From the NCBI GenBank assembly GCA_037134895.1, contig JBAXLI010000010.1, forward strand, positions 26,955 through 90,954: a stretch of 64,000 nucleotides of DNA, in the 5' to 3' direction. Of the stretch, positions 16,977 through 26,233 are shown piece by piece; the stretch's first letter is position 1; every line of letters begins with the position of its first letter. The notes beneath the pieces were generated by a model that saw nothing but the letters and a program-made list of their open reading frames with translations, was not told the DNA's origin and did not search any database. This DNA comes from CAIRDP01 sp037134895 (GTDB lineage: Bacteria > Bacteroidota > Bacteroidia > Bacteroidales > FEN-979). A program made the position numbers and the translations under genes.

Positions 16977-17687
16977 ATGAAAAAAGCCTTGCTTATTTTA
17001 ATCCTTCAGTTCCCGGTCTTTCTTTCATTTTCCCAGACCCAGACCGGTTTCAGGGGTGGAATAAATATTCTCAGGTGCTTCGAACAGGACAGAGATGGAA
17101 GGATATCCTATTCTTACCCTCATCCTTCCTATTTTATCTCTTACCTGCTGAGGGGGCGTAAACCAGGCTGGTTCAATATGGGAGGGGAACTTGAGTACAG
17201 TCATCGTTCATTCAAAGTAACTTCTTCATCAGGGGGTGTTTCGGGCCAGACTACTTCAATTTTAGACCTGAATACCGACAATATCAGGATCATGATTCAG
17301 CCGCAGTTCACGTTTGGTACTGGTATGCGGATTTTCTTCTACCCTGGCATCTATGCCGGGTATATGTTCCAATCACATATTGAAGGGGTATCTGAATATA
17401 AAGGCAGTTCACCCTATCGCAAAAGCACTCTCGACGGAAGCGCCAAAAAGTATCTTCCAAGCTGGGAATTTGGATGCCTGCTGGGGTTTGGCCTTGACTT
17501 TCCTCTATACAAAGGCCTGACTTTCATTCTTGAGAATACGGAAACGATAAACCTCACACACATCTATCCCAAATGGGAGAGTTGGTCGGGCGGGTATATG
17601 CACATCATTGAAATCGGTTTAAGTGTGGGAATTGCGTACACCTTCCCTGCAAAGCAAAAGAAAACACAGGAACCACCGAATAATTAA
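16977..17687 (+). CDS. Putative outer-membrane beta-barrel protein
   Basis: The 236-residue protein starts with a signal peptide (MKKALLILILQFPVFLSFSQ) and has amphipathic beta-strand segments rich in aromatic and Gly residues (GGELEYSHRSFKV; FFYPGIYAGYMF; GCLLGFGLDFPLY), ending in GLSVGIAYTFP, a barrel-like final strand, plus a short polar tail. It resembles small Bacteroidota barrel proteins; no specific function is recognised. The frame is open further upstream, but the signal peptide and the -7 box fix the start here. Confidence 0.65.
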   Translation: MKKALLILILQFPVFLSFSQTQTGFRGGINILRCFEQDRDGRISYSYPHPSYFISYLLRGRKPGWFNMGGELEYSHRSFKVTSSSGGVSGQTTSILDLNTDNIRIMIQPQFTFGTGMRIFFYPGIYAGYMFQSHIEGVSEYKGSSPYRKSTLDGSAKKYLPSWEFGCLLGFGLDFPLYKGLTFILENTETINLTHIYPKWESWSGGYMHIIEIGLSVGIAYTFPAKQKKTQEPPNN

Positions 17688-17689
17688 AG

Positions 17690-17757
17690 CAACAATCACC
17701 AACAACCAACAACCAATCACCAACAACCAATCACCAACAACCAATCACCAGCAACTA
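17690..17757. repeat. Heptamer array, CAACAACCAATCAC-type units
   Basis: In-phase 7-nt units of the forms AACAACC and AATCACC, the reverse complement of the TTGGTKR word seen at 1246. It lies between convergent genes; the minus-strand lipoprotein gene takes its TGA stop (17745-17747) and its last codons from the array. Confidence 0.85.
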
Positions 17758-18500
17758 TAAGTCAGAATGGTTTTGTAAGGTTCTCCGCTGCGAAGAACCA
17801 TGGGATAGCCTCCGGCATTATACTGAACTATCGTATCGGAATAATACAGTGCTGAATTAAGTTTGGCCGTCAGCAAATTGTTCAGATTGCGGCTCAGATA
17901 GCTTACAGGAGGCTCACCTGTGGCAGCATAAAAATTCTTTCCGTTATCGTAGGTAAATTCGAGAATGTCGTGTGTGATGTTCGAGGGGTCATACCACCAG
18001 AACCGGTCGATATTCCTGATATTCTGATTTTCGAATACATAAACCAGCGAATCATCGACGCTTGTGCCTTCCAGGGATTTGCCGGAAATACCTTTGTCAG
18101 TTTCAACAACTATTTGTGAAAGCTGGTTGTAGGTATATTTTGTAAGGCGGATTTGTTTGCTCCCTGATCCATACATATGGCGTTCACAGGAGATTAGCCT
18201 TCCCTGCGTGTCATATGAATAAAATGTGGTATCGCTGGCCGAACGGTACATGTACGCAAGCTTGTTGTTCTGGTAAACATAATGAGAGGAATTGAAGTAT
18301 GGCCCCTGCTCAAAGAGATCCCATTTGAGAACCAGTCTGCCCGCGGCATCATAATGATAGACCCTGATCGAGTCGGTGTCATAATACATGCTGAGCAGTT
18401 TGCATGAGGAAATACTTTGCTGCTCGTCTGAGGATTTCTTGGTGCAGGACGAAGAGACGATCAGGAGACCGAGAAGAAGGAGAATGATGTAGTGCTTCAT
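17745..18500 (-). CDS. Lipoprotein with YD-repeat-like sequence
   Basis: The 251-residue protein has a lipoprotein signal (VSSSC, Cys at about residue 19) and repeats of the form YxYDxxGRL (VYHYDAAGRLVLKWD, YSYDTQGRLISCE, YTYNQLSQIV), like the YD/RHS-type strands of surface proteins. It is far too short to be an RHS toxin. The C-terminal residues (SCW) and the stop lie in the heptamer array, so the original end may have been lost. The function is unknown. Confidence 0.6.
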   Translation of the reverse strand: MKHYIILLLLGLLIVSSSCTKKSSDEQQSISSCKLLSMYYDTDSIRVYHYDAAGRLVLKWDLFEQGPYFNSSHYVYQNNKLAYMYRSASDTTFYSYDTQGRLISCERHMYGSGSKQIRLTKYTYNQLSQIVVETDKGISGKSLEGTSVDDSLVYVFENQNIRNIDRFWWYDPSNITHDILEFTYDNGKNFYAATGEPPVSYLSRNLNNLLTAKLNSALYYSDTIVQYNAGGYPMVLRSGEPYKTILTYSCW

Positions 18501-18510
18501 ATGGAAGATA

Positions 18511-18775
18511 TTTACGATCTAAGATTTTATTTACGATTTACGAAGGCCGAGTTACGATTTCATTTACGATTTACGAAGGGCGATTTACGATTACATTTAC
18601 GATGTACGAATATTGAATATTGAATATCGAATATCGAATGTCGAATATCGAACCCCTAATCCCCAATCCCCAATCCCTAATCCCTAACCCCTAACCCCCA
18701 ATCCCTAATCCCTAACCCCTAACCCCCAATCCCTAATCCCTAACCCCCAATCCCTAATCCCTAATCCCCAACCCC
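18511..18775. repeat. Composite heptamer array: TTTACGA, GAATATC and CCCYAAY blocks
   Basis: Three words are joined: TTTACGA/TTACGAT units with degenerate spacers (18511-18610), GAATATT/GAATATC units (18609-18652), and about seventeen CCCTAAT/CCCCAAT/CCCCTAA units (18653-18775). The last block runs into the 3' end of aroA. No gene lies in this gap. Confidence 0.9.
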
Positions 18776-20089
18776 AAACCCCATCTTCTCCAGCTCTTCC
18801 CAGAACCCGGGATATGATTTCGCCACTACGCCGGGGTCGGCAATACGGATGCTCCCGGTCTTCAGGGAGAGCATCGCAAAAGTCATCGCCATCCGGTGGT
18901 CCCGGTAAGTATCAATGATAACGTCAGGGTTTGCTTTTAATTTTGAGGGCTGAATTTCGATCACCGGGAATTCATCACTGCTGACAAGCACTTTGCAGCC
19001 CAGCTTCCTCAGTTCGGTTGTAAGGGCACGAACCCTGTCGGATTCCTTAACAACCAGGCTTTTCAGTCCTTCGAACCTCCCCCTCAGTCCCAGGGCTGCA
19101 CAACCTGCAATGACAGGCAGAGCCAGGTCGGGATGGTGGGTAAAGTCATAGTAGAAGCCCTCAAGATCGCAGGGCTGGCGGGTCAGATGCAGGATGCGGG
19201 ATGCAGGATGCAGGATGCGGGATGCAGGATGCAGGATGCGGGATGCGGGATGCGGAATGCGGGATGCGGGATGCGGGAAGTCAGACTGTACGCCGAACAC
19301 CGTATAAGCGCTGGCCAGTACCGAATCTCCCTGCAAACTCTCTTCATATAGTCCGGGAATTTCGAGTTCGGCTTTATCTGAAAGGGATGCAGCCATGTAC
19401 CAGAAGGATGCCGCTGACCAGTCTGACTCGACATTGAACTGATCACAGGAATAATTTCCAGGTTCAACAGTAATTTTATGCTTCCATTTCCTGAAGCTGA
19501 TTCCACATTCCTTCATCAGTCTGAGGGTCATATCGATATAAGGTTCCGAAACAATCTCACCTTTCAGGTTGATTGAAAGTGTGGCAGGCAAGGAAGGTGC
19601 AATCATAAGAAGGGCCGATATAAACTGGCTGCTGACCCCTGCATTCAGTTGCAGTTCTGCCGACTTCAGGGCATGTCCTTTAATAAGAAGAGGAGGGAAT
19701 CCAACGTTTCCAAGGTATTCAATTGAAGCGCCAATCTGCCGGAGGCTTTCAACAAGTTCTCCAACCGGCCTGTTTTTCATTCTTTCGGTACCTGTGATAA
19801 CCCATCGGCCCGGCCTTGCCGAAAGAAAGGCCGTGAGGAACCTCAGGTTGGTGCCGGCATTGGAACAGTCTACGACCACTGCATCCTGTTGCTTGCTCGT
19901 TGAAGATATCCTTCCCAGAAGTCTTTGCAGCAATACTGTATCGTCGGCCTGGGAGAGGTTTCTGATGCCGAAGTCAGTGCCGGCAATCGCCTGCATGATT
20001 AGCAACCGGTTACTTATGCTTTTTGATGAAGGAAGCATGACCGTCCCTTTAATCGGTTTATCGGGCTTTGTGATCCTGATGCTTTTCAT
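18761..20089 (-). CDS. aroA: 3-phosphoshikimate 1-carboxyvinyltransferase (EPSP synthase) with an in-frame heptamer-array insert
   Basis: The enzyme joins shikimate-3-phosphate and phosphoenolpyruvate in chorismate synthesis. The protein has 442 residues against roughly 410 in related organisms. Landmarks are LPSSKSISNR near residue 20, NAGTNLRFLTAF near 97, QFISALLM, the SDWSAASFWY segment, VKESDR near 355 and DHRMAMTFAML near 398. The extra length is at residues 271-302: Pro/His/Ala/Ser/Arg heptapeptides encoded by about 13 GGATGCR units (19184-19278) between the GVQSD strand and DLEGFYYDF. The last residues (GFGVGD) and the stop are made of the CCCYAAT array. All usual motifs flank the insert, so the enzyme may still work. 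It is the last gene of ald-aroB-aroA. Confidence 0.93.
   Translation of the reverse strand: MKSIRITKPDKPIKGTVMLPSSKSISNRLLIMQAIAGTDFGIRNLSQADDTVLLQRLLGRISSTSKQQDAVVVDCSNAGTNLRFLTAFLSARPGRWVITGTERMKNRPVGELVESLRQIGASIEYLGNVGFPPLLIKGHALKSAELQLNAGVSSQFISALLMIAPSLPATLSINLKGEIVSEPYIDMTLRLMKECGISFRKWKHKITVEPGNYSCDQFNVESDWSAASFWYMAASLSDKAELEIPGLYEESLQGDSVLASAYTVFGVQSDFPHPASRIPHPASRILHPASRILHPASRILHLTRQPCDLEGFYYDFTHHPDLALPVIAGCAALGLRGRFEGLKSLVVKESDRVRALTTELRKLGCKVLVSSDEFPVIEIQPSKLKANPDVIIDTYRDHRMAMTFAMLSLKTGSIRIADPGVVAKSYPGFWEELEKMGFGVGD
19184..19278. repeat. GGATGCR heptamer array inside aroA
   Basis: About thirteen in-phase units (GGATGCG, GGATGCA, one GAATGCG). Read on the minus strand it encodes a 7-residue peptide repeat (HPASRIP/HPASRIL). 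The word contains no stop in any frame of either strand, which lets it sit inside a gene. Confidence 0.92.
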
Positions 20090-20117
20090 TCCTATATTCT
20101 TCGAGAGACAAGAAGCA

Positions 20118-21236
20118 TTAAAATACCTTTTGCAAAGCGGAAGCTGCTTCAGCCAAAGACACCTTTATATTAAGCCTGGGTTTGCCGGCCGATTCGATCA
20201 GAGTCATTCGAATATTTCCGTCCCTGTTCTTTTTATCATGGGCAAGAAGGCTGCATATCCTTCCAACCGTTGCAGGGTCCAACAGGTTCGACAAAACACT
20301 GGTCAGTGGGTTGTATGCCCCTTTGATAAATGAGATGATCTCAATGGCATCAGCCTCACCCAGGGCTGACTTCTCATGCGACAACCAGGTTTCGGCCATC
20401 ATTCCGATGGCAACAGCTTCCCCGTGAAGCAGGCTTATTCCCTGATCTTTAAGAAAATAAGATTCAAGTGCATGACCGATCGAATGGCCAAAGTTCAACA
20501 CCTTTCTTAGCTTCACTTCCCTGAAATCCCGGGATGCTATGCGGTTCTTTATGCTGACAGTTTGAGAGAGCATCTCCATCCAGAACGTGTCGGAGGTGTC
20601 TCTTGAAAGTATCTCTGCCGATCCATGCCTGAGCATTTTATGCCAGAGTACCGGATTTCCAATCAGTGCCGATTTGATGATCTCTGCAAAACCTGAACGG
20701 ATATGGGCCTGGGGAAGGGTTTTTAGGAATACCGGATCGATCAGAACGGCAGAAGGTGAATAAAAGAATCCGACCTGGTTCTTGAGTTGGCCCAGGTTCA
20801 CTGCTGTTTTTCCTCCTATGGCTGCATCGGCCATCCCCATAAGGCTTGTTGGTATGTTTATGTAGCGGATCCCCCGTTTAAGCCCTGCAGCAACAAATCC
20901 TCCCAGATCTGAAACTACTCCGCCCCCGAGATTGAGGAGAACAGTTTGGCGGTCAGCACCCCCGGCAATAAGCTCAGACCATATTTTTTCTGCCGTAAAA
21001 AGTGATTTGGAAGCTTCACCGGAGGGAACTTCAAACACAGAAGCAGAATTCAGCTGAGTGAAGGATTCTGCCAGAAGCGGAAGGCAGTGCTTTCCTGTTT
21101 CTGAGTCGACCAGAATGAACACCCTGCAGCCGGCAAACTCCCTGGCCGAGAGAATCTTCTGCAGCGTCTTTAATGCTCCTGCACCGCATACAATGCGGGT
21201 CTTGGTAACATCTACCACCCTTCCCGGGAGAATCAT
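20118..21236 (-). CDS. aroB: 3-dehydroquinate synthase
   Basis: The 372-residue enzyme converts DAHP to 3-dehydroquinate using NAD and a divalent metal. It shows the family motifs GGGVVSDLGGFVA near residue 105, YINIPTSLMGMADAAIGGKTAVN near 130 (split around the substrate loop) and LNFGHSIGHALE with metal-binding His near residue 245. It starts 12 bp downstream of the ald stop and ends 28 bp before aroA, giving an aroB-aroA pair of the shikimate pathway. Confidence 0.92.
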   Translation of the reverse strand: MILPGRVVDVTKTRIVCGAGALKTLQKILSAREFAGCRVFILVDSETGKHCLPLLAESFTQLNSASVFEVPSGEASKSLFTAEKIWSELIAGGADRQTVLLNLGGGVVSDLGGFVAAGLKRGIRYINIPTSLMGMADAAIGGKTAVNLGQLKNQVGFFYSPSAVLIDPVFLKTLPQAHIRSGFAEIIKSALIGNPVLWHKMLRHGSAEILSRDTSDTFWMEMLSQTVSIKNRIASRDFREVKLRKVLNFGHSIGHALESYFLKDQGISLLHGEAVAIGMMAETWLSHEKSALGEADAIEIISFIKGAYNPLTSVLSNLLDPATVGRICSLLAHDKKNRDGNIRMTLIESAGKPRLNIKVSLAEAASALQKVF

Positions 21237-21248
21237 AGGTATGGGTTT

Positions 21249-22472
21249 TTAATGAAAAGCTGCCATTAACAGGTCAAGGTCCTGGAAAGGAAGGTTGAAA
21301 TTCCTGCTGATAGGGAGGCTGGTGATAAGTCCGTTGTAGAGGTAAACACCCTGCCTTACACCATAATCGCGTTTGAGAAGGTTCTCGACACCCCCGGCAT
21401 GGCCCATATCGAGAATGATGGGCACCATGATGTTGTTCAATGCCTGGGATGCTGAATGAGGGACCTTTGATGGAATATTGGGAACACAATAATGGATCAC
21501 CCCATGTATTTTAAATACAGGATTTTTCAGAGTAGTCGGTCGTGAAGTTTCAAAACAGCCTCCCTGGTCTATGCTTACATCGATGATCACTGAACCGTCT
21601 TTCATCTGTTTGATGACCTCTTCGGAGATCAGGCAGGGAGTCTTGCCCTCGGGAGAATGTACGGCTCCTATCACGACATCCGCAGTCTTCATAGCTTCAA
21701 GAATTGCTTTCGGATGAATGAGGGAAGTAAAAATACGGCGGCCCAGGTTATCCTGAATCCTGCGCAGGCGGTAAACCGAATTGTCGAACACCTTGACGAA
21801 GGCTCCAAGCGCGATAGCCGAACGTGAAGCAAACTCGGCGACGGTACCGGCCCCGATGATCACTACTTCAGAAGGGGCAGTTCCTGTAAATCCTCCGAAC
21901 ATCTTTCCCCTGCCGAATTCAGGATCTGCAAGGTATTCTGCTGCCACAAAAATCGCTGTATTTCCTGCTATCTCGCTCATGGTCCTGATCACTGCCATCT
22001 GGTTCGACTTATCGCGGATGAATTCGAAGGCGAGGGCGGTGACTTTTTTCTGGCTGAGTCCCCTGAAATAATCCCCGCTCTGCATGGCGATCTGCAGGGT
22101 CGAGATAAGAGTTTGTTTCGGATGCAGAAGTTCGATCTCCCCGGGTGTGAGCGGGCCGACTTTCAGGATGATATCGGCTTTATAGACTTCGTCAGGTGAA
22201 TAAACGACGCTGGCACCGGCTTCGCTGTATTCGTGGTCGGAGAAATGTGCTGTAATGCCGGCACCGGCTTCGACCAGGATACGATGGCCGTTGCGAACCA
22301 GGAGCCCAACTCCGTCGGGGACCAGGGAAACCCTGTTCTCCATGCTTGACACTTCCTTGGGGATACCGATAGTGAGCTCCGTTTTGCGGCTGGCAACTTC
22401 GAGCATTTCTTCCTGGGGCATCAACCTTTCCCCGGCTTTGAACTTGCCGAAATCAGGGCGGGATTCTTCCAT
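21249..22472 (-). CDS. ald: Alanine dehydrogenase / PNT-family NAD-dependent dehydrogenase
   Basis: The 407-residue protein carries an N-terminal AlaDH/PNT domain (IGIPKEVSSMENRVSLVPDG, two blocks) and a Rossmann NAD-binding domain (VVIIGAGTVAEFASRSA near residue 200), then IDVSIDQGGCFETSRPTT, as in alanine dehydrogenases. It would interconvert L-alanine and pyruvate plus ammonia. The frame is open to 22529, but the ATG at 22472 gives the usual Bacteroidota N-terminus. It is the first gene of the ald-aroB-aroA run. Confidence 0.85.
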   Translation of the reverse strand: MEESRPDFGKFKAGERLMPQEEMLEVASRKTELTIGIPKEVSSMENRVSLVPDGVGLLVRNGHRILVEAGAGITAHFSDHEYSEAGASVVYSPDEVYKADIILKVGPLTPGEIELLHPKQTLISTLQIAMQSGDYFRGLSQKKVTALAFEFIRDKSNQMAVIRTMSEIAGNTAIFVAAEYLADPEFGRGKMFGGFTGTAPSEVVIIGAGTVAEFASRSAIALGAFVKVFDNSVYRLRRIQDNLGRRIFTSLIHPKAILEAMKTADVVIGAVHSPEGKTPCLISEEVIKQMKDGSVIIDVSIDQGGCFETSRPTTLKNPVFKIHGVIHYCVPNIPSKVPHSASQALNNIMVPIILDMGHAGGVENLLKRDYGVRQGVYLYNGLITSLPISRNFNLPFQDLDLLMAAFH

Positions 22473-22618
22473 GAACGAATTTTTATACGAAGTTACGAAA
22501 GAAAAAAGGATTTTGTCATCCGGTCTCAAATTTCAGAAGCAGGATGTGTTGATAGCCGGGATCAGTAATCCGCATACAATCAGTAATGAAAATCCTTTTA
22601 TATCAGGGAAAAAACCCG

Positions 22619-22626
22619 TAATCTTG
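22619..22626 (+). promoter_or_regulatory. Possible -7 promoter element for the M16 peptidase gene
   Basis: TAATCTTG differs from TAnnTTTG at one position and lies 46 nt before the ATG at 22672. Confidence 0.35.
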
Positions 22627-22671
22627 CAGAAAATTCCAAATTCATATTTTATGCAGCTTAAAAAATTAACT

Positions 22672-25653
22672 ATGAAAAGGATTCTGCTCACAGCTGTGAA
22701 CCTTTTCTCACTGGGTTTATTAATGACATTACTTATGAGTGCGACACAAGAACCAACTTATCCGGGCTACAAACTGATTGAAAAAAGGTTTGTCAAAGAA
22801 TTGAATGCCAATGTGTTTCTACTGGAACACATCAAAAGCGGAGCAAAAGTCGTGAAATTTGCCTGCGACGATGCCAACAAAACCTTTACTATCGCTTTCA
22901 AAACATTCCCCGACAATGATTGCGGAGCACCTCACATCCTCGAACATTCGGTCCTTAACGGCAGCAAGAATTATCCCGTAAAAAGTCCGTTCGACGTTCT
23001 TCAGAAAGGTTCGCTGAACACATTCATGAATGCCTTCACTTCGAAGGATTTCACCGCATACCCGGTGGCCAGCATGAATGACAAGGACTATTTCAATCTC
23101 ATGCATGTATATCTCGATGCTGTTTTCAATCCTTTGATCTATACCGATCCGAGGATCATGAAGCAGGAAGGCTGGCATTATGAGCTGCTTAACAGGGATA
23201 GCGCTGTGTCTTACAAAGGCGTGGTATACAACGAAATGAAAGGCGCTTTTTCAGATCCTAAGGAAGAAATGAGCTACCAGGTGTTCAAGGTTCTGTTTCC
23301 CGACAATGCTTACGGCAATGAGTCGGGCGGGTACCCATATGCCATCCCCCAGCTTACCAACGAAGCTTTCCTTAATTTCCACAAGAAATTCTACCATCCT
23401 GAAAATTCCTATATTTTCCTTTATGGCAATGCTCCGCTGGCGCAGGAGTTATCTTTTATCGACAAGGAGTACCTTTCAAAATACACCAAAGACAACAACA
23501 AAGCCAGCATTGCTGACCAGAAGCCCTTTGACAAGATGAAGGACATCACTGCGTATTATGCCATAATGCCCGGCGATGACATGAACAACCAGGCATACCT
23601 TTCGCTTAACTATGTGATAGGTCATAACATTGACCAGTCGATGGTGATGGCTCTCGACATTCTTGCTGAAGTACTTGTGAACCAGGAATCAGCTCCAATC
23701 AGGCTTGCTTTGCAGCAGGCCGGGGTCGGACAGGATGTAAGCGCTACTTCGAACAATTACAAGCAGAACGTTTTCCAGATCAATGTTCAGAATGCAAATG
23801 CGGTTGATAAGGATAAATTCAACCAGATCGTCACCAAATGCATGCAGGATGCAGTCGACAAAGGCCTTGACAAGTCGGTGATTGAAGGTGTGATCAACAG
23901 GATGGAGTTCCAGCTTCGTGAAGGCAATGATGCCCAGAAAGGCATGTACTGCGTATTCCGCTCATTGCCCACCAGTTTCTTCGCCGATGATCCATTTATC
24001 GGACTTGAATATGAAAAGCCGCTTGCAGAGGTAAAGAAGTCGCTTACTACAAAATATCTTGAGGATATCATTAAAAATAATTTCCTTAACAACCCTCATA
24101 CTCTGCTCTTCACAATGGCTCCCAAGGTCGGCGCCGATGATGAGAAGAACGCAAAAGCGGCAGCTGAACTCACCGCCTTCAAAGCCGGGTTAAGTCCCGA
24201 CAAGGCCGAAGCACTTGTGAAAGATACCAAAGCCCTGATGGAATACCAGAAATCGGAAGACACTCCTGAAGCCCTGGCAACTATTCCCCTGCTCGAGATC
24301 AAAGACATCAACCCGAAAGCCACATTCTACAAAGTTGAGCAGAGTAAAGTCAGCGAAGTACCCATGCTGTATCACAACGAGTTTACAAACGGAGTTGTTT
24401 ATATGAACCTGTTTTTCGATCTGAGGGTACTTCCCCCCGATATGATGCCCTATGTCTCCCTCCTCTCGAACATCCTTACCATGATGAATACCGAGAAGTA
24501 CAATTTCGGAGATCTGAACAAAGCCCTGAACATCAATACCGGTGGTTTTTACACCGCTCTGAGGACCTACCAGGAGAACCTCGATGACAATGCCCTGATC
24601 CCCAAGTTTGTGGTTACATCCAAGGCCATGGTTAGTAAGGTTGACAAGATGACGGATCTCACATCGGAGATACTTCTGAAAACCAAGTATGACGATCCTG
24701 AGAGGCTGAAGGTAGTTCTTACCAGGCTGTTATCGCAGCTCGAAGCCAATACAAAACAGGACGGTTACGGAGTAGCCAGTGGCCGTTTCGCTTCGTATTA
24801 CAGCAAAACCGGCGTGTTCAACGATATGACCAGCGGTCTTGATTTCTATTGGTTTGTTGCTGACATTGTAAAGAACTATGACCAGAAGGCAAGCCTGACC
24901 ATCAGGACAATCAGGCGTTTGGCTGCAACCTTGTTCAACCAGAACAATCTGATCATTGGAGTGACAACCAACAAGGAAGCGCTTGCAAAATTCACACCGG
25001 CAGCAGAGAAGTTAGTTAAGGCGTTTCCGAAACAGCCTGTTACAATTCTCACCTGGGATCTTGCACCCCAGGCCAAAAATGAAGGCTTCCTTACCCCTTC
25101 AAAAGTTCAGTACGTCATTGCAGGCTTTGATTTCAAAAAGCTCGGATATAAGTGGGACGGCAAGATGCGGGTTCTCGGACAGATTCTTTCGACCGATTAC
25201 CTCCAGACAAGAATCCGCGTAATGGGCGGAGCTTACGGCGGATGGAGCGCAATTTCACCCACCGGAGGCGTCACTTTCAACTCATACAGGGATCCGAATC
25301 TCAAGCAGACACTCGACAATTATAAGGGAATCCCCGAGTACCTGAAGAGTTTTGAAGCAGATGATAAAACCATGACCCGTTACATTATTGGTACCATCTC
25401 GGGAATGGACCGTCCGCTCACAGCCTCGGCCAAAGGCGACCAGGCTTTCCAGTATTTCTTCAACAAGAGGACCGAGCAGGCCATGCAGGCCGACCGTTCG
25501 GCAATCATCGGCACAAAAGCTGCCGACATCAAGACTTTCTCAAAGATGATGCAGGATGTGCTTGACAAGAATATTTACTGTGTTTATGGGAATGCTGAGA
25601 AACTCAATGCAGAGAAAACCCTGTTCAAGGAACTCGTGAATATCCAGAAATAA
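22672..25653 (+). CDS. M16C zinc peptidase, presequence-protease (PreP/Cym1) type
   Basis: The 993-residue protein has an N-terminal hydrophobic segment that may be a signal peptide or anchor (MKRILLTAVNLFSLGLLM). The inverted zinc motif is HILEH (H88, E91, H92) with the distal Glu188 in VYNEMKGAFSDP. Length and layout fit the one-chain, four-domain M16C family (PreP, Cym1), which degrades short unfolded peptides in a closed chamber. The frame extends upstream to 22255, but that part overlaps ald in antisense; ATG at 22651 is an alternative start. Probably periplasmic peptide turnover. Confidence 0.9.
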   Translation: MKRILLTAVNLFSLGLLMTLLMSATQEPTYPGYKLIEKRFVKELNANVFLLEHIKSGAKVVKFACDDANKTFTIAFKTFPDNDCGAPHILEHSVLNGSKNYPVKSPFDVLQKGSLNTFMNAFTSKDFTAYPVASMNDKDYFNLMHVYLDAVFNPLIYTDPRIMKQEGWHYELLNRDSAVSYKGVVYNEMKGAFSDPKEEMSYQVFKVLFPDNAYGNESGGYPYAIPQLTNEAFLNFHKKFYHPENSYIFLYGNAPLAQELSFIDKEYLSKYTKDNNKASIADQKPFDKMKDITAYYAIMPGDDMNNQAYLSLNYVIGHNIDQSMVMALDILAEVLVNQESAPIRLALQQAGVGQDVSATSNNYKQNVFQINVQNANAVDKDKFNQIVTKCMQDAVDKGLDKSVIEGVINRMEFQLREGNDAQKGMYCVFRSLPTSFFADDPFIGLEYEKPLAEVKKSLTTKYLEDIIKNNFLNNPHTLLFTMAPKVGADDEKNAKAAAELTAFKAGLSPDKAEALVKDTKALMEYQKSEDTPEALATIPLLEIKDINPKATFYKVEQSKVSEVPMLYHNEFTNGVVYMNLFFDLRVLPPDMMPYVSLLSNILTMMNTEKYNFGDLNKALNINTGGFYTALRTYQENLDDNALIPKFVVTSKAMVSKVDKMTDLTSEILLKTKYDDPERLKVVLTRLLSQLEANTKQDGYGVASGRFASYYSKTGVFNDMTSGLDFYWFVADIVKNYDQKASLTIRTIRRLAATLFNQNNLIIGVTTNKEALAKFTPAAEKLVKAFPKQPVTILTWDLAPQAKNEGFLTPSKVQYVIAGFDFKKLGYKWDGKMRVLGQILSTDYLQTRIRVMGGAYGGWSAISPTGGVTFNSYRDPNLKQTLDNYKGIPEYLKSFEADDKTMTRYIIGTISGMDRPLTASAKGDQAFQYFFNKRTEQAMQADRSAIIGTKAADIKTFSKMMQDVLDKNIYCVYGNAEKLNAEKTLFKELVNIQK

Positions 25654-25688
25654 CATTGATTTCCTGAGAACAATCAGGTTGTTGAAAT

Positions 25689-25726
25689 GAAAGGGTGGTC
25701 AGAATCTGATCACCCTTTCGTTTTCA
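25689..25726. terminator. Hairpin terminator between convergent M16 peptidase and tsaE genes
   Basis: GAAAGGGTGGTCA pairs with TGATCACCCTTTC (one wobble) across a 5-nt loop, followed by GTTTTC on the plus strand. The right half of the stem also encodes the last codons of tsaE. Confidence 0.7.
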
Positions 25727-26100
25727 CCTGAAATCTCCATCCTGACGGTACCTTCGGGAAGAAGATCCTCGGCCAGTTCCGGCCATTCAATGAAACAGTA
25801 GGAACCTGAATAAATATAATCCTCATACCCTATATCGAATACTTCCTCGATCTTGTTTATCCTGTAGAAGTCGAAATGGTAAACCGATTCCTCACTGACA
25901 GTCCTGTATTCGTTTACGATCGAGAATGTAGGACTCTGCACCTCGTTTGACACGCCTAGCTGATGGCAAAACTCCTTTATCAGCGTTGTCTTTCCGGCTC
26001 CCATCCTGCCGTACAGGGCGAAAACCCTTGATCCGGGAAAAGCGTCTAGAATACGTTTTGACACTTCGGGGAGAGAAGTCAGGGTAAAAGTCAGGGTCAT
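25699..26100 (-). CDS. tsaE: tRNA threonylcarbamoyladenosine biosynthesis ATPase TsaE
   Basis: The 133-residue protein is a P-loop ATPase with Walker A GRMGAGKTT at 31-39, switch region SPTFSIVNEY, HFDFYR near residue 75 and the conserved FIEWPE near 103. It acts with TsaB, TsaC and TsaD in making t6A at position 37 of ANN-decoding tRNAs. It follows porX on the same strand, separated by a 130-bp array-filled gap. The last codons lie in the terminator stem. Confidence 0.93.
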   Translation of the reverse strand: MTLTFTLTSLPEVSKRILDAFPGSRVFALYGRMGAGKTTLIKEFCHQLGVSNEVQSPTFSIVNEYRTVSEESVYHFDFYRINKIEEVFDIGYEDYIYSGSYCFIEWPELAEDLLPEGTVRMEISGENERVIRF

Positions 26101-26107
26101 TGGCAGG

Positions 26108-26233
26108 ATGAATTTTGAATATCGAATATCGAATATCGAATGTTGAATGTTTGCATTCTCATAAGTTATTCTTCATCCGAATTCGACATTCGTTATTCGT
26201 TACTCGTCATTCGTCATTCGACATTCGACATTC
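26108..26233. repeat. Heptamer array with inverted arms: GAATATC then TCGTCAT/TCGACAT units
   Basis: The left arm has GAATATC and GAATGTT units (26116-26150). The right arm has CGTTATT, CGTCATT and CGACATT units (about 26180-26232). The arms are approximate reverse complements. The stop of porX (TGA, 26232-26234 on the minus strand) overlaps the last GAATGTC unit. The array separates porX from tsaE within one transcription direction. Confidence 0.85.

Noticed and set aside
18653..18775. Telomere-like CCCTAA repeat
   Set aside because: The period is 7, not 6, the array is internal between genes, and it is one of many unrelated words.
22255..22671. Long upstream extension of the M16 peptidase frame
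   Set aside because: It lies antisense to ald, lacks peptidase features, and the signal-like segment starts at 22672.
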